Part shown: positions 52,058-63,944 of the stretch, in pieces
Numbering within the stretch: the stretch's first letter is position 1
Layout of the letters: each line of letters begins with the position of its first letter
Assembly (NCBI RefSeq): GCF_026230105.1
Contig: NC_079474.1
Span: 21,284,794-21,348,793, forward strand
DNA from: Diorhabda sublineata
Taxonomy: Eukaryota; Arthropoda; Insecta; Coleoptera; Chrysomelidae
Length of the DNA: 64,000 bases
Direction of reading: 5' to 3'
The notes under the pieces: model-generated
Seen by the model: the letters and a program-made list of their open reading frames with translations, nothing else
Databases searched by the model: none
Told to the model about the DNA's origin: nothing
Translations under genes and position numbers: made by a program

Positions 52058-53469
52058 ACAATTGTGTTAGTGTGTATTCATACTGTATACTTGTATCAAT
52101 GAACCATTTCATATTTAATGTATTTTGGATAACAATTCTTCAATTCAATAATTTTTCTGATTATTCTCTTTAGTACTTCCAAATCTCTACATATATTAGG
52201 TTTGATTATACTTTGTATGTGATTAATATTAATTTAGTCAATTTCAAAGATTATATACACAGTCAATTTTGCAGGTTAACCACACAAACTATTTCATTGA
52301 GAACATCGCGTGCTTTGACGGTTTGTAACGCGGGTCGTACGTCAGGTTACAGAATAACTATTAATAGTTGACCCAAATAGTGACCACTCGATTATTTCAT
52401 ACTGGAAAACCTTTGCAGCCTATATTAGGTTCATTTGGTTAACTGATATGTTAGTGAGTTTGCTTGGTTAAAATTAGTTTCATTAATTGTTTTCATGTTA
52501 TCGATTTCTGTTATTAGTTTTTTATTGGTGAAACTTGAGATGTGCTTCCATAATCTTTGTAACCTTCGATAAAATTGAAATCTGGCGACTGTTTTCACTG
52601 TTAGAAACTCACTTCATGTGCTAAGCTTCATAATTAATTCCAATATAGTATAAGCAATATACAAAATCAATTGCACTCTGGAATGTTTTTGAAGATTTCA
52701 ATTTTCACATCGGATGTATACCCAACATCGGTTCACTAATATAACAAGATCTCTAGTATTTTCAAAAGCTATATTGGAGTATACTGAAAATTAAAGTAAT
52801 AACAACTGTCACTAAATTTAGAAGATGCCATCTAATGATAAGACCAGTGAAAATGTATGAAACCGTAACAATCATTATAAAAAAAGAGAAGGAGGATAGT
52901 AGTGCGAAAAATAATGAGAACAATATATACTAGTGCCAATAAGATCTTATTATTAAAAGAATATCATACTACCTTTGTCTTTTGAGCGGCATCTGAGAAA
53001 GAGCCAAAAAAAGGATCATTGAAGCATTGACATATTGAAACAGCCAATCACTGCTTACCCAAACTTGTGACAAGATCTAATAACAAATTGCGATGAAAGA
53101 AAAAAAGACACAGTATTCCTGTAATTGACATGCCCAGTCGAAGACGAACGAGTTCGTGAAAGCTTATATACCACAGAGGTCGCTCGGATGTTTTAACGTG
53201 GAGGTACGTATGCAGGCGGGATATTTTTGGGGAAAACTTCAATTTTCAGAGTATGTACCTCAGCCTACAGAGTGATTTCATCGAGTTAAAACGTACTTTA
53301 GTGAAGTGAAGTGAAAGTGGACTCGAATAGTCAGGTAAGACTCTGATAAAACTTTATTTTTAGATTGCAGAGCCCCTACAAAGTTCTCTATATTTTATGA
53401 ATAATAATAAGTTCGTATGAAAGAATTGTGTCATCAAAGGACTGGATGTTAACACCCCCGCGATGAAAG
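52058..53469. other. Intergenic stretch, no feature seen
   Basis: AT-rich sequence without recognisable genes; a small AGTGAAGTGAAGTGAAAGTG run lies near 53301. Confidence 0.45.
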
Positions 53470-54248
53470 TTGATAAAGAGGTCAGGAAAATGGATTGAAA
53501 CCATAACCAGAAATATGGCAACGGACAAGCTGTACACAAAAAACGCCGACAACATCCGAAAATTAGTACCGATATTCATGGCAGTATTGGAGCCCGCAAA
53601 AGAGCAGTCATATAAGAAGCTTAAATACCTATGTCACACAAAGATAAGTGCGTTAGAGCAGAAAAAACACGACGGACCTGTACAATATTACAGATACCAA
53701 GGTTTCACCATGTGTAATGTTGGGCCATAACGAGGGGTAGAAATTAAACAGCGATTGAACTTTACCATTTTTCTATTGTCTTAATAGTTTGGAATTACCT
53801 TTTTATAATTAATGATGACACATAATATTGGTTGATAATTACGATATAGTTTACCTACGTAGACAGTAAATTGCAATATCACCAAAACATAGGTGACCTG
53901 GTTATAAATAATTAACAGTTAGTGTACAGGGTGTATACATAGATAGAGGTATAAAAGAATAAAATAATTGATTTGAAGGGCACCACACATGGGCAAAGAA
54001 GCAATTAATGTAAATGCAAGAACTGTGGAGGAGAGCACACGGCGAACTACGGGGGTTACCCGAAAAATCCAAAGGAGATAGAAACAAACAAACAAACCAT
54101 CACCAAACACCACTCTTGCAAGAGACATCCACGCACTAGGTGCTGGGATAACGTCAGCCCATCAGGACAAGGAACGCCCGAGCTATTGAATGTGCTGCAG
54201 AGCATACATACACTCATAACAACACTCATCGCCCAACAGGTGAAGTGA
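53470..54248 (+). pseudogene. Jockey-like LINE ORF1 (gag-like), interrupted
   Basis: The upstream half (53470-53730) ends ...KKHDGPVQYYRYQGF, the position of the first zinc knuckle (normally C.RCQG.GH), with both cysteines now Tyr. The downstream half (about 53985-54248) resumes at the next knuckle with CKCKNCGGEHTANYGGYP (last Cys lost) followed by a basic, then hydrophobic tail ending LLNVLQSIHTLITTLIAQQV. The order and motifs are those of Jockey-clade ORF1. Between them are about 250 bp of unrelated AT-rich sequence. ORF1 proteins bind the LINE RNA. It is not the partner of the pol fragment at 50825, which lies upstream. Confidence 0.75.
53736..53984. other. About 250-bp insertion splitting the LINE ORF1
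   Basis: This AT-rich segment interrupts an otherwise collinear zinc-knuckle region. It contains CAGGGTGTATACATAG, the sort of CAGGGTGT end seen in small DNA transposons, but matching terminal repeats were not found. Confidence 0.4.
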
Positions 54249-57200
54249 AATGGAGGACAAACGGATCACTAGGTCAGTAAAAAAAATCAATACAAGAGGA
54301 CATCCCCCGACATGGTAATTCGGCACTTCATAAGGAAGTGCCAAGTTATACATCGGGAACAGCTGTGTCGAAGAAGTTCACCCAAAGCGATTAAAACACA
54401 CACAAACGTTTTAATACGTCAAATCTGAGAAGACAAAAGTGTATAGCTAATGAGGATGAGGACCTGATAGGTGGTGGAATGTCAGTTCACGTAGAGACAA
54501 CGGTCGTGAAGTTGTGAAAATGTGGCGCAAAGCAAATTTGAGAAAACAGGATGACGGTGATTTATTTTTGCTAGGCTAGGAGTTACATGTTTCATGATGA
54601 CAAAGATCAAAAGTAAACGTCGGTAATAATTACGTCCCTCTCTTCCGTACAGCGAATGTATGTTAGCTAACTTTCGCTCATCTTCAGTGGTGGACAGGTT
54701 ACACATATTTCAAGTTCTTTAAAAGCATCCTTTTTCTTAATTCTGTTTTTGTAGTTGGTGTGTTTAGCATTTCATAAATATTTACAATTTATGTAGCCCC
54801 CAATTAGGTTGAGGGAGTTTTCCGTTGTCCATTATTTCTTAGAAGTATTCTGGAAGTGTATATACCTGTCTGTAGGTGTATTTTGAAAAACTGAAAAAAA
54901 TTACTCAGACATTACAGCTTATTCCCTTCTCGCATCAAATCAAACTACCACTAAATCACTACTATAAAAAAAAGCATGCATTAGACCATACTGGTCTAAT
55001 TTCAAGGACGTTTACACAAATCTGATAAACATTCCTAGAGCACGTGGATCAGTTTAGCAGTTTTGTGTTTTGTTTTTCTTCTGTCCACCTGGTAGAAACC
55101 CGGCATAAAACTGAATTATCTTATACATAACGTTCCAATACAAATATCTTTGAGCCAGATTGATACAATATAAGTAGTACACTGAATAGCCAAAACTATG
55201 CACATTACTAAAAGGGTTTATTTTATAGGATTTACAACTTTTGTTGCATGCATGAAGAACTCGGAATGGCAATCAAATTTTTTATTTTAATATTCACCAT
55301 ACCGACGTCAACTAATTCATCAAAGTGAAATTTACATATCCAAACATTTCTTGTAGAGCATATGTACAAATTATCCCCTTAAACGAGAAAATTAGTTAAG
55401 GCGTTATTATTGAGTACGAGAAACGAACCGTTAGTAGACAAGCCCCTAATGGAACAACTGAAAGAAATTAATTCTGGTAATCAAGTACTATGTTTCATTG
55501 GAATTAAAAGCAGAGAAACTTTTTCATTTCGAAACTAGATGTAATATTAGCTTTTCGCAAAACAACAGCTGTAAACAAACAATCAACTTTTTCGTAATTC
55601 TATTTGATTTTCCATTTCGATGTGCAGTCAGGCTTCCATTTTCAATAATTTTATGTAACTCATGTGTAAATTTAATCTTAGTTGTGAATTTGAATTTTTT
55701 TAAAATTGTGGTTTCTTGTGTCCATGAGTTAAGAGTGATGTGAAGAATGATTAGATGATTTTGTTGATTATCTGGTTCCTTCTTGCTTGTCAAACTGCAC
55801 GTCTTTGTTAATATAATGTGTCGTGAAGTAACTGTATTCGAATCCAAATCACTTTCCATACTCTTTGTGTTGATTCACTAGCAAAGACTTTTCAATTGAA
55901 GAAAATATAGGGGAACCCTTTTGTTCTTGTGTTGGTCACATTTGATCGGAAATAAGGATAGTGGTGAAACTATTGTATTCCATTTTCTTCTTGTTTATTC
56001 GAGTGATGATTATTGTTGTTTCGACATTTTTTCTACATTCTACATACTTTTTATAACCAGTGATTTGAATTTACTAATTTATACTTTATCATTTCTATTA
56101 GATTTCTCATCTAATGAAGCAGTCCACTCATTCAGGTAGGACTTGTAGGTAGTAAAGTGTAGTAAAACATAAGCTAGTTAATTCCATTACTTTTCTCCGA
56201 AATAGTTTTCTTTGATGGCATATTCTCAATGCAGTACTTAATTTCAATTTCTTCTCCATTTTGCGTTCAAATGAGCCACTGATAAGGATTTATTATTAGG
56301 CAATACAACAGAAAAGAATATCATATTTGAGTTGAGTTTGGGTATAAAGAATAATAAACAATTTATATGAAATGCATGATTCTAATTGCTACTTTCACAA
56401 ATATTAGAAGTATAAATTGAAGGAACAAGAAAAAAATCTTGTATGATTAAAACAGGTTTTATTTTGGTAGGTGAACTCGCAAAACATATTCAGAGTTGTT
56501 AGTATTAGAAGCAAAAACTTCATAAATCTTCTGTATGACAAAACACGTTATCAACTTAACTTAACCTAACTTGAAAAATATCTAGGAAAATTTATAAATG
56601 AACATATGTATATTTAGTACGTCACGTATTAATTTCTAGTGCAAAGAAAAGAAATACTCAAAGAAATGACCACTATAGAAGAACAGAGTTATGAATCGAA
56701 ATCACTCTGAGAGTGGAAATGAAACCGACCAACTGAGAGAGTAAGAGAATTTATACTATTAGATTCCAGTCTTTGGAAGACTAGTTTCATATGAGGAAAA
56801 AACGAGGATGTAACCCTAATACGTAGACATTTCCTTTACGAAAAGATCGGTCTCCAACAATGTAAGCATTCATAATAGCAAACATTCAATTTATTGTATG
56901 ACACACACAAGGTGTCTTAGTCGTAGCTGAAAAGAGAGCTGTGACACACAATTTATATTCAACATTCGACATGACATTATATGATACGCTTCATCGTTCT
57001 TAGCGTGTTCTTGCAATATAAAAATAATCGAATAATTCTCATGATGAAATTGACTGTCTGCTTTTGCTATACATAAAAACATAGCTCGCTTCGGTTGTTA
57101 ATATTGATGTAGATCAAGGACAAGTATATACCTACATATAAACAAGAAATTTCATGAGTATTTCCAATTTGGATTTCTCAATAGCTCATATAAAGTCAAT

Positions 57201-60200
57201 ATCCGTCAAACATATAATCAGTGTCCTTAATGTGGTACCGAGAAGGATTAATTTATCGACCTTGATTTGACAGAAACATTATGACCGTTTTTACAATACT
57301 ACATCTTAACATTATTTATCAACGTAGCGTTTGTTAAAGAATGTATTGATTTCATAGATAAAATACTTTTTCATTAACCCAATAACAATCTGTGCTGAAT
57401 TCACCTTCAAAACTTCAGTTGGATATTCGTGTACACTAAAACAATATCTAGAAGTATTATTCTATATTATTAGATTTATATATTCCATCTTAAAATTGTC
57501 GAAGCACGAGTTTTCACATCTTTTCCTAGACGCCCGTCTCAATTTTTCTTTTCTCATGCTTATTATAGATATTTCCACTAACTATGCTCGTAGATCTTCA
57601 TTAGCTGCATTATTTTTTTGAATGTCAATTATTTTGTAGGTACATGTTCACATAATTCCCCTCACACACCAAATTAATTTGAAAATTGTAATGTAATGCA
57701 ATTAAATCTATTTGAAAAACGTTATTTCTAATAAGAAATACAAAAGTCTCCAATAATAAGTAAAAAGTTGATAGTAATGATACTTATTTCATTCGTTTGC
57801 TAGAATTAACTTGAATTTAGTTCATGCTTCTGATTCATAAGAACGAAATCAATTGTTTTGTTGTTGTGTTGTTGTGATTTGTGAATGAAAAAGCCGGGGC
57901 CTACCCTACATCCAAGGACCAGTTTTTACAAAATTCGAAGATAACATCAAAATTGAATGGAGCGCTGCTATGATGACGCTATAACAGAAGGGCGAAAACG
58001 GTGTCTTGAATTGCTAATTATTATTATCCACTCTGATGACGCCTTCATGCACATTATTGAAACAAATTTCCCAATTACCCCATGTATACTATCCGCGAGT
58101 AGATATAACCTGCAATTAAATGTGTGAATGTCATCTGTTCTACTGATTTTTTCATGTTTGGTACTATTACGATATACTATGATTACTTTGAAAATGAAAT
58201 GTTCTGAATTTAATTCTTATCTTTGTGTTCGTTGTTTTCTAGTAAGTATAAAAATAAGTATCAATAATTTCACGACCATAAATGGATTTTTCCGCGCTCG
58301 TATAACTTATGTAAAGAGAACGAAAATTTATCACGCGCGCACGGAAAATTCCTTATTTCCCGACTGTTGATGAAATTACTATTTCATCATCACCTTTTGT
58401 TTTCTAAAATTTTCTCAAATCTACTACTAGTAGAATACTAATTTTTTCCCTTGACATGTATACCAATATTGTTATCTCTCTCAAAAAATGTTTAAATATG
58501 ATACTAGATTCTTGACAGTAAGGGACGGGGATAGCAGTGATACTGGCATTCGCGTTCATTTTAGATTTTGGCTCATGCTCACCTCTATTTTCTCGATTCG
58601 GTTCAATTTCTCGTTTTAGAACATATCATATCAACTTTTGTTATTGAGAGATTTGAAGTGTTTTCTAACCAGAAACGATTTTTCCATCCATTTTTACCAA
58701 GATATATTGATACACCTGATTCACCAAAAATTCTTCTTCTCTCTACAGAAATTACGTTAATTCTACGATTTATTAAGCATTTATTTCTAGATTCCTAAAT
58801 ACTCAGAATTGTTGGAAATATTTTTTTTTGCTTAAGCTGTTACACAAATTATGTCATCTTCACCCCGTACAACTATATAAAAAAAAATGATGTCACGATA
58901 TTTTCTGTTGCGAGCTCAGTAGAAGCTATAAATGTAATACAATTGTCCCGCACAAACATTGTCGAGATAGTTAATTTGTAGTTTGACTCTGTAAATATAA
59001 TTTTTAAAAGGACTTCTCCTTTATCAATAACATATTTGGCTTGTATGGGTTCTGCGTATTGAACGTCCCATATTCGTTCTAACAATTCACCTAGACAAAT
59101 GAATCTCGTTAATTATACGAGTAAAAATCGTCCTGAGTACAGTGAAAATTGAAGATTTTTGAAATCGTTCAACAATCTATTGAATACCTGTTTCAGTTAA
59201 TTCAAATCCGAAAATTAGGACCCACATCGTTTAGTTTCTTCAAGGATTAGCTGTTCATTGTAGTACAGGAGGAATGATAAAAAACGCACAATTTATTAGT
59301 TCTGACAATCTTTTAGAAGAAATTCAAACTGTTTTCAGTAAATTTAGGGTGGGTTCTCTCTTTACTAGTTCAAACTTAAGGCATAAATCAAATTTCAAAG
59401 ATAATTCAAAAGAGGCAATTATTCTTAAATTACATACCAAAGATAATAATCAATCATTAGAATCAGAAATTGAACAAGGACAATTCAAATGGGAATACAT
59501 TAACTGTATCACAGATTTTGATGGCATTCATAATGACTTAAGCAGCTTTATCTTTGTAAGTGAATCCATTATAGGTGTCGAAAATTAAAGGAAATGGTAG
59601 AACTGTAATACTTGGATTAAATCAAAACACGTTTTAACAAGTAACTTTTCAGACCAACGAGACGAAGTCTGCTTGAATATAGAGATCTCGTGATGCTCAA
59701 GCAAAATTCAAACGAATCTTCCCAATCATTTTCTAAATTTAATTTGTAACTATCTCCATGAAAATACGGAGGCTTTCCGAATCCTCAAAAAAACATTATA
59801 TCAAAAATAAAAACCTTTTTATCTAAGTTAAGAGAACCCCTAGGTACCACCATTCGCTGCATGAAACATCTTCTTTAACAGAGGTTATGCAACATGTAAC
59901 TTAAGAAGCAAATGTTCATTATCTTTCAGAATTGTTTTAACAAAAATTCGTCTAGACCCTTTTTAATAATAAGAACAAATTGAATCATCGATCATTACAA
60001 ACACCCAATCGACCTTCATTTTTATTCAAACCCTCCGAACCATATATTCAATAGGGAAACTAATGATTTTCTTTCTCAGCCTACTCCTATATGAAAATAA
60101 CCTCGACCGATACAACACAATTTTCCTTGAAATTCTTGAGTCTTTAGACAACGTAACTCAAATACCAATGTATTCAGATCAATTTGAAACATCTGAAAAC

Positions 60201-60340
60201 ACATGACATGAAACCAGGTATAGAATAAGTTTATGTATAGAATGGATGATAAAATCCAGAATGTATTAAGTTTAGGAAGTAAGTGGTTTAGTTCTTCGAA
60301 TTGTTAACGTATCAATAAAGAGTATGGAGAAGTTTAAATC
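54249..60340. other. Long intergenic stretch without recognised gene
   Basis: Open frames at 55524-55859 (-, 111 codons), 55498-55743 and 59274-59588 (+, 104 codons) match nothing I recognise and lack support from motifs. The two at 55.5-55.86 kb overlap on opposite strands. Confidence 0.45.
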
Positions 60341-60546
60341 GAAGAAGAATAATGCAACCTTTTAATGGTGAATATTATAATATATTAAAGTTTAGAATCC
60401 GCAGTCTTTTAAGTGAACTCGAAGTAATTCATGCGATCGATAAACAGGAACCAGACAACCATGAAAACAAGTGGAAGAAATCAGAATCAACCGCGAAAAA
60501 TGTGTTAATTGAATATTTGTCAGTAGATATGCTATACAGGTTCTGA
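60341..60546 (+). pseudogene. Ty1/copia gag N-terminal scrap
   Basis: The frame reads MQPFNGEYYNILKFRIRSLL, then ELEVIHAIDKQEP...WKKSESTAKNVLIEYLS. This is the N-terminal block of insect copia gag (.PF(N/D)GE.Y..WKFR(M/I)..LL.E......ID...P...W.K....A...I...LSD). The conserved Trp of the first motif is replaced (NILKFR). Nothing further of gag-pol follows. Only about 65 residues survive. Confidence 0.75.
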
Positions 60547-60599
60547 AGCACTACTTCCAATTTTTGTCACTGATGGCGTTTGTGTCAGCACTGCAATTG

Positions 60600-61140
60600 T
60601 GTAGTAGATGCTTTAGTCGGGTACCAGGGCGGAAGTGCGAGTTACTTCATAGGCATTATACGGGGTATAGTCGGAGAGATAGGGTTGGTGTCGCTGACTT
60701 TAACATTATATGGGGTATGGTCGGAAATATGACTTTTGTGGTACTAGATATACTAGGCCGCTTTTACTATAGGTATAGGTAAATCAATTAGTGCGGAAGA
60801 GACAGATGGTGAAATTAATGAGGGCGAGAAAGAGAAAGCGTAAAGTCACAATGACACAGCGTAACGTAGAGTCTCGTGATTTCACAGGTGATACCCCTAG
60901 ATCCACTAGACTGGTACGAAGACGTAGTAGTATCCTTATCGCCACTTCTGACTGCAGCACAAAAAAAATCGGTATACGGAGTGTGTTAAAAACAGCAACG
61001 ATAACGTAAGGTGACGTACAAGGGATGCCGACGTACGTTTAAGGCTCTAAAAGCAAAATAGAAATACGGGGTTAAAAATCGTTTCGTAAGGCTTATAACG
61101 ACGACGTATAAGGTGATAACGGTGTGTAGTCTTAATTAAT
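60600..61140. other. Compositionally distinct tract of unknown nature
   Basis: Richer in G and CpG than its surroundings, with many GTACG, CGTA and ACGAC words. GGCATTATACGGGGTATAGTCGG (in part) near 60651 and AACATTATATGGGGTATGGTCGG (in part) near 60700 are similar at about 50-bp spacing. A 73-codon frame (60791-61009) begins with the very basic MRKRQMVKLMRARKRKRKV. It lies between the copia scrap and the Polinton block and could be part of either or foreign to both. Confidence 0.4.
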
Positions 61141-61686
61141 TAATAATGGGAGCGCATATCTTTTTTTTTTGATAAGCGAACATGTAACATAAGTCGATAA
61201 CGAGAACATATAGAAATATCGTTTATACGGGGTGTGACATACGTGTTTTGTTAATAATAACTTTATCTATACTATATGTACACACAAATTATAATTAAAA
61301 CTTTAAACAACGACAACATACCTGGACCCTAATCAATTCAATATTAATCGCAACTATGCTTTCCCAAAATCATTTTCTCGTATATAATAATAAATCAAAT
61401 TGTTACGATTGGTCCAGGCCAACTAATACTCCGATCAAAACACACAAATATTTCTCTAGTTAGCGTCATGCGTATGCTGTATCAAAAGAATCCAAACGAG
61501 AGAGTTGCCATCCTGTCTGCCTTCTATACACTCCTGACGAAAGAAAACAATAAAATATTGAAAATATTTTTATTTCATTATAAAAGTATCATATAAAAAT
61601 AATACATTTGATAGTGCACAAACACATACATTACTTTAATGAGAAATATATTATGGTTTGGAGTGTTCTAAGACTGGGTCCAATTC

Positions 61687-62022
61687 TTAAATAATTGTAA
61701 TTTTCCTGTCCTTTAACATAATCCGTTTCCGCATTAGATGCTTCATCATATTACCAAATTTATGAAGAGATGTCACGCGATCTGAATTACGCCAATCTAA
61801 CAGATCTGGTTGCTTATGAGATTCCGGTGGTTCTTATTTGACACGTTCCTGGTTAATAGGTTTTTCAATTGTCGTAAGTAACTGCTTAAGGTGCTCAGTT
61901 ATTGGTTGATAAGATTTCTCTAGTTTTATTTATAACAGGGCAATATCGCTTTTAAGACTCTTGTATTCTTTTGTAAGAGCTTGGCTAGATTCAAATAACT
62001 GTGCACTTAATTGCTAATTCAT
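61687..62022 (-). pseudogene. Polinton-associated protein of unknown function
   Basis: From ATG at 62022 one frame runs 112 codons to a stop at 61687, with three internal stops. It contains SSQALTKEYKSLKSDIALL and EKSYQPITEHLKQLLTTIEK. The (L)EK.(F/Y)(K/Q)PI.E.L pattern preceded by a Lys-rich helix is typical of an uncharacterised protein encoded beside the ATPase in arthropod Polinton-like elements. Helical and coiled-coil character is suggested by the heptad-like Leu/Ile spacing. Function unknown, possibly structural. Confidence 0.5.
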
Positions 62023-62070
62023 TGTGACTGATGGATTTGGAACATCTCTTCTTGTTCTGCTTACAATGAG

Positions 62071-62415
62071 AACCCATATTTTTGAAATTTTGAAAAGACA
62101 TGCCAACATTCACATAGTCATCATATATGTGCTTGAGGTTCATTAAATATTGTGACTAAAAAGTTTGCATTGTCCCTAATTAATTGTTTAGGGATTGCTG
62201 AATATGTTTGACATAGATAAAAGCAATCAGTAGATCTATGGCCACCAAAACAAAAGTAGTTTTGAATAATTTTTTCATCGCATGTAGCCACATCATCAAA
62301 AATAAGTTATTCCTAATATCTTCCGAATGAATTACGTCTTGTGAAATATTATATTTCTATCATGAGTTTGATGAGATTCCTCAAGTAAGTCCGCTAATTC
62401 CAATGATTAACCCTC
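62071..62415 (-). pseudogene. Polinton FtsK/A32-like packaging ATPase, C-terminal half
   Basis: The clearest stretch (62121-62306, minus) reads LIFDDVATCDEKIIQNYFCF, GGHRSTDCFYLCQTYSAIPK and QLIRDNANFLV. LIFDDV is the Walker B motif, and the aromatic CFYLCQ.Y..IPK..R.N block with its sensor-like Gln is characteristic of the A32/FtsK packaging ATPase of Polintons. In a shifted frame LKHIYDDYVNVGMSFQNF continues the family pattern, and upstream LEESHQTHDRNIIF precedes Walker B. The Walker A half is not seen here. The ATPase would pump DNA into the capsid. Frameshifts and a stop show it is dead. Confidence 0.78.
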
Positions 62416-62494
62416 GTTTTAACCACGGGAATCATTCTGCATTGTAACCATCTAGCGAAGATACTAGAAGATTTATATATAGGGTAGTGATATT

Positions 62495-62503
62495 TATAAA
62501 TAG
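62495..62503 (+). promoter_or_regulatory. TATA box-like element of the Polinton plus-strand genes
   Basis: TATAAATAG lies in the gap between divergent gene blocks, about 240 bp before the first plus-strand start codon. A second AT-rich box (TTTATATATAGGG at 62472-62484) lies next to it. Placement is inference; no start site is demonstrated. Confidence 0.35.
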
Positions 62504-62737
62504 CAGATCATAGTTAAACGAAACACAACTAAACGCAACATCAAAGAATAAGGAGTGGTCAATTCATTAACAAATTACCGATTGAGCTACATTAATTATC
62601 CCTACGATATAATATACTCCAAAAGTAATAACCTACAAACACACACAAACGCTGCTGATAGAAACGGAGCTTGAGAAAAGACGCAAAGTTGGATGAAAAG
62701 GATGAAACAAGTAGCTATTAGGTGGAAATAAGGTGGT

Positions 62738-62968
62738 ATGAAGAAGAAACGTTTATCTAAAAAAGGTAGGGGGTTTCAACCACATTCGCTACCACTCCTT
62801 ACAGCTTTATGAGATGCAAACAAAGGTGCAGCATCTATAGCGTCAGCCATCAATAAAGCAAAATTTGATCGTACAAGTCTTGAAGATAAAAACCGTCATG
62901 ATCAGGCGATGAAGGACGAGGGAAAGGGGCTATATTTGATACCATACAAAGGATATGACAAAAAATAA
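62738..62968 (+). pseudogene. Small basic Polinton protein with GKGLYL motif
   Basis: The 76-residue frame starts MKKKRLSKKGRGFQPHSLPL, has a stop at codon 25 (62810-62812), and then reads ANKGAASIASAINKAKFD, a Gly/Ala-rich stretch, and a Gln/Lys-rich helix before EGKGLYLIPYKGYDKK. A basic N-terminus, a hydrophobic Ala/Gly middle and GKGLYL.PYKG at the end are the recurring features of a short protein next to the protease in Polinton/adintovirus-like elements, thought to be an adenovirus core (pX)-like DNA-condensing protein. The end overlaps the start of the protease frame. Confidence 0.6.
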
Positions 62969-63253
62969 AAAACTCAAGATGCCCAATCGGGCGTTAACTG
63001 ACAAATATTTACGAGAATCAACAGAAATAAGTGTAGGATACTAAGCACCAATTTACAAATAGGGCAGGGCACTCAGTGGACTGCTTATATAAAAACTGGA
63101 ATCCAAATTGTCTACTTGACAGTTGTAGCAATTTACCGCTGCCAACTGAATTGATCAATTATTTTAGAAGGGAATGTACAGATACTTTATAATTATGATA
63201 GAATCCAAAATACTTCCTATAAACACGGAGATCACTCACTAGATTTTTCACAT
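62956..63253 (+). pseudogene. Adenain-like cysteine protease, badly degenerate
   Basis: It starts at ATG 62956 (MTKNKKLKMPNRALTDKYLR), shifts frame after about 20 codons, and then shows GTQWTAYIKTG (63070-63099), where the family has GTHWV.Y.K, so the catalytic His is Gln. DSCSNLPLPTELINYFRRE (63119-63175) corresponds to the (F)DS.G...P..E...Y block with the catalytic Asp. SYKHGDHSLDFSH (63215-63253) sits where the nucleophile Cys (CGH.C) should be and lacks it. In adenoviruses and Polintons this protease matures capsid proteins. Order and spacing support the call; both His and Cys are gone. Confidence 0.65.
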
Positions 63254-63304
63254 AAATATTACAACTAAGTGAATATTTCCTAGTCTTAATTTCATGACAC
63301 AAAT

Positions 63305-63895
63305 ATGTCGTTCAGTTTCATTCTTTCCGGTAATTCATCAGAACAAAGGTACAACCTTAAGCGTTATATTTATTTGGATGATGCTACAGACTATGAAATA
63401 GGTCCTAACAATTCCAGTACGTATAATAAATACTATTTCAAATATCGATGGAACGAATATAATTTCTTTGTTTCCTTCATGTGGTTGGAACCACGAAAAC
63501 AATTTTTCCTCTATAATATACCACTTGGGACATATGAATTAAAAGATATAGCTAAAGTCTTGAACAACCACATGAAAAGCATAAAGAACGATGCATTTAT
63601 CGAAATAACAGACAACACCATAGGTTCTTTGCTTGGTTTCCACAAAGGTACTCTTTAACCAAACGTGAGACATGTTTCAGAAGGACACATTGATTGCAAC
63701 ATAGCAGCCGGATCATATTTGAAAGGATATCTTGTGCATATAATTCACCAATTTTTTCCAACAGTGCCTAACGGATATAAAATAGTAGAGTCACCGCAAA
63801 ATATCTTGTTTTACCCCGTCAGTGTTAAGACGATCAACAAAGTTGAAGTAAGAATCATTGGTCAATTGAGAAATCTCTTGGATTCAAAGTACTAA
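63305..63895 (+). pseudogene. Polinton/adintovirus capsid-associated protein (putative minor capsid), one nonsense codon
   Basis: One frame runs 63305-63895 (about 196 codons) with a single in-frame TAA at 63656-63658. It opens MSFSFILSGNSSEQ, a beta-strand-like start typical of this family, and contains YNIPLGTYELKDIAKVLNNH, TIGSLLGFHKGTL before the stop, then CNIAAGSYLKGYLVHIIHQF, FPTVPNGYKIVESPQNIL and VEVRIIGQLRNLLDS. The motifs G(S/T)YE..DI, (I)GSLLGF, HT.H.FFP.VP.GYKI.E.P.N..Y.PV and (L)RI.DQ.G...(D/N)F are the signature of a conserved protein of arthropod Polinton-like elements, probably a jelly-roll minor capsid protein. The role is inferred from the family. It is the best preserved gene of the block. 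Confidence 0.75.
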
Positions 63896-63944
63896 TATAA
63901 TGAAGATGCCATAAGTTACTGATGAGCTCCTCAATGATACCACA

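Noticed and set aside
55524..55859. 111-codon minus-strand frame, considered as a Penelope or LINE fragment.
   Set aside because: I could not find RT, endonuclease or zinc-knuckle motifs in it.
59274..59588. 104-codon plus-strand frame, considered as a further Polinton gene.
   Set aside because: No family motif; separated from the Polinton block by a copia scrap and 1 kb.
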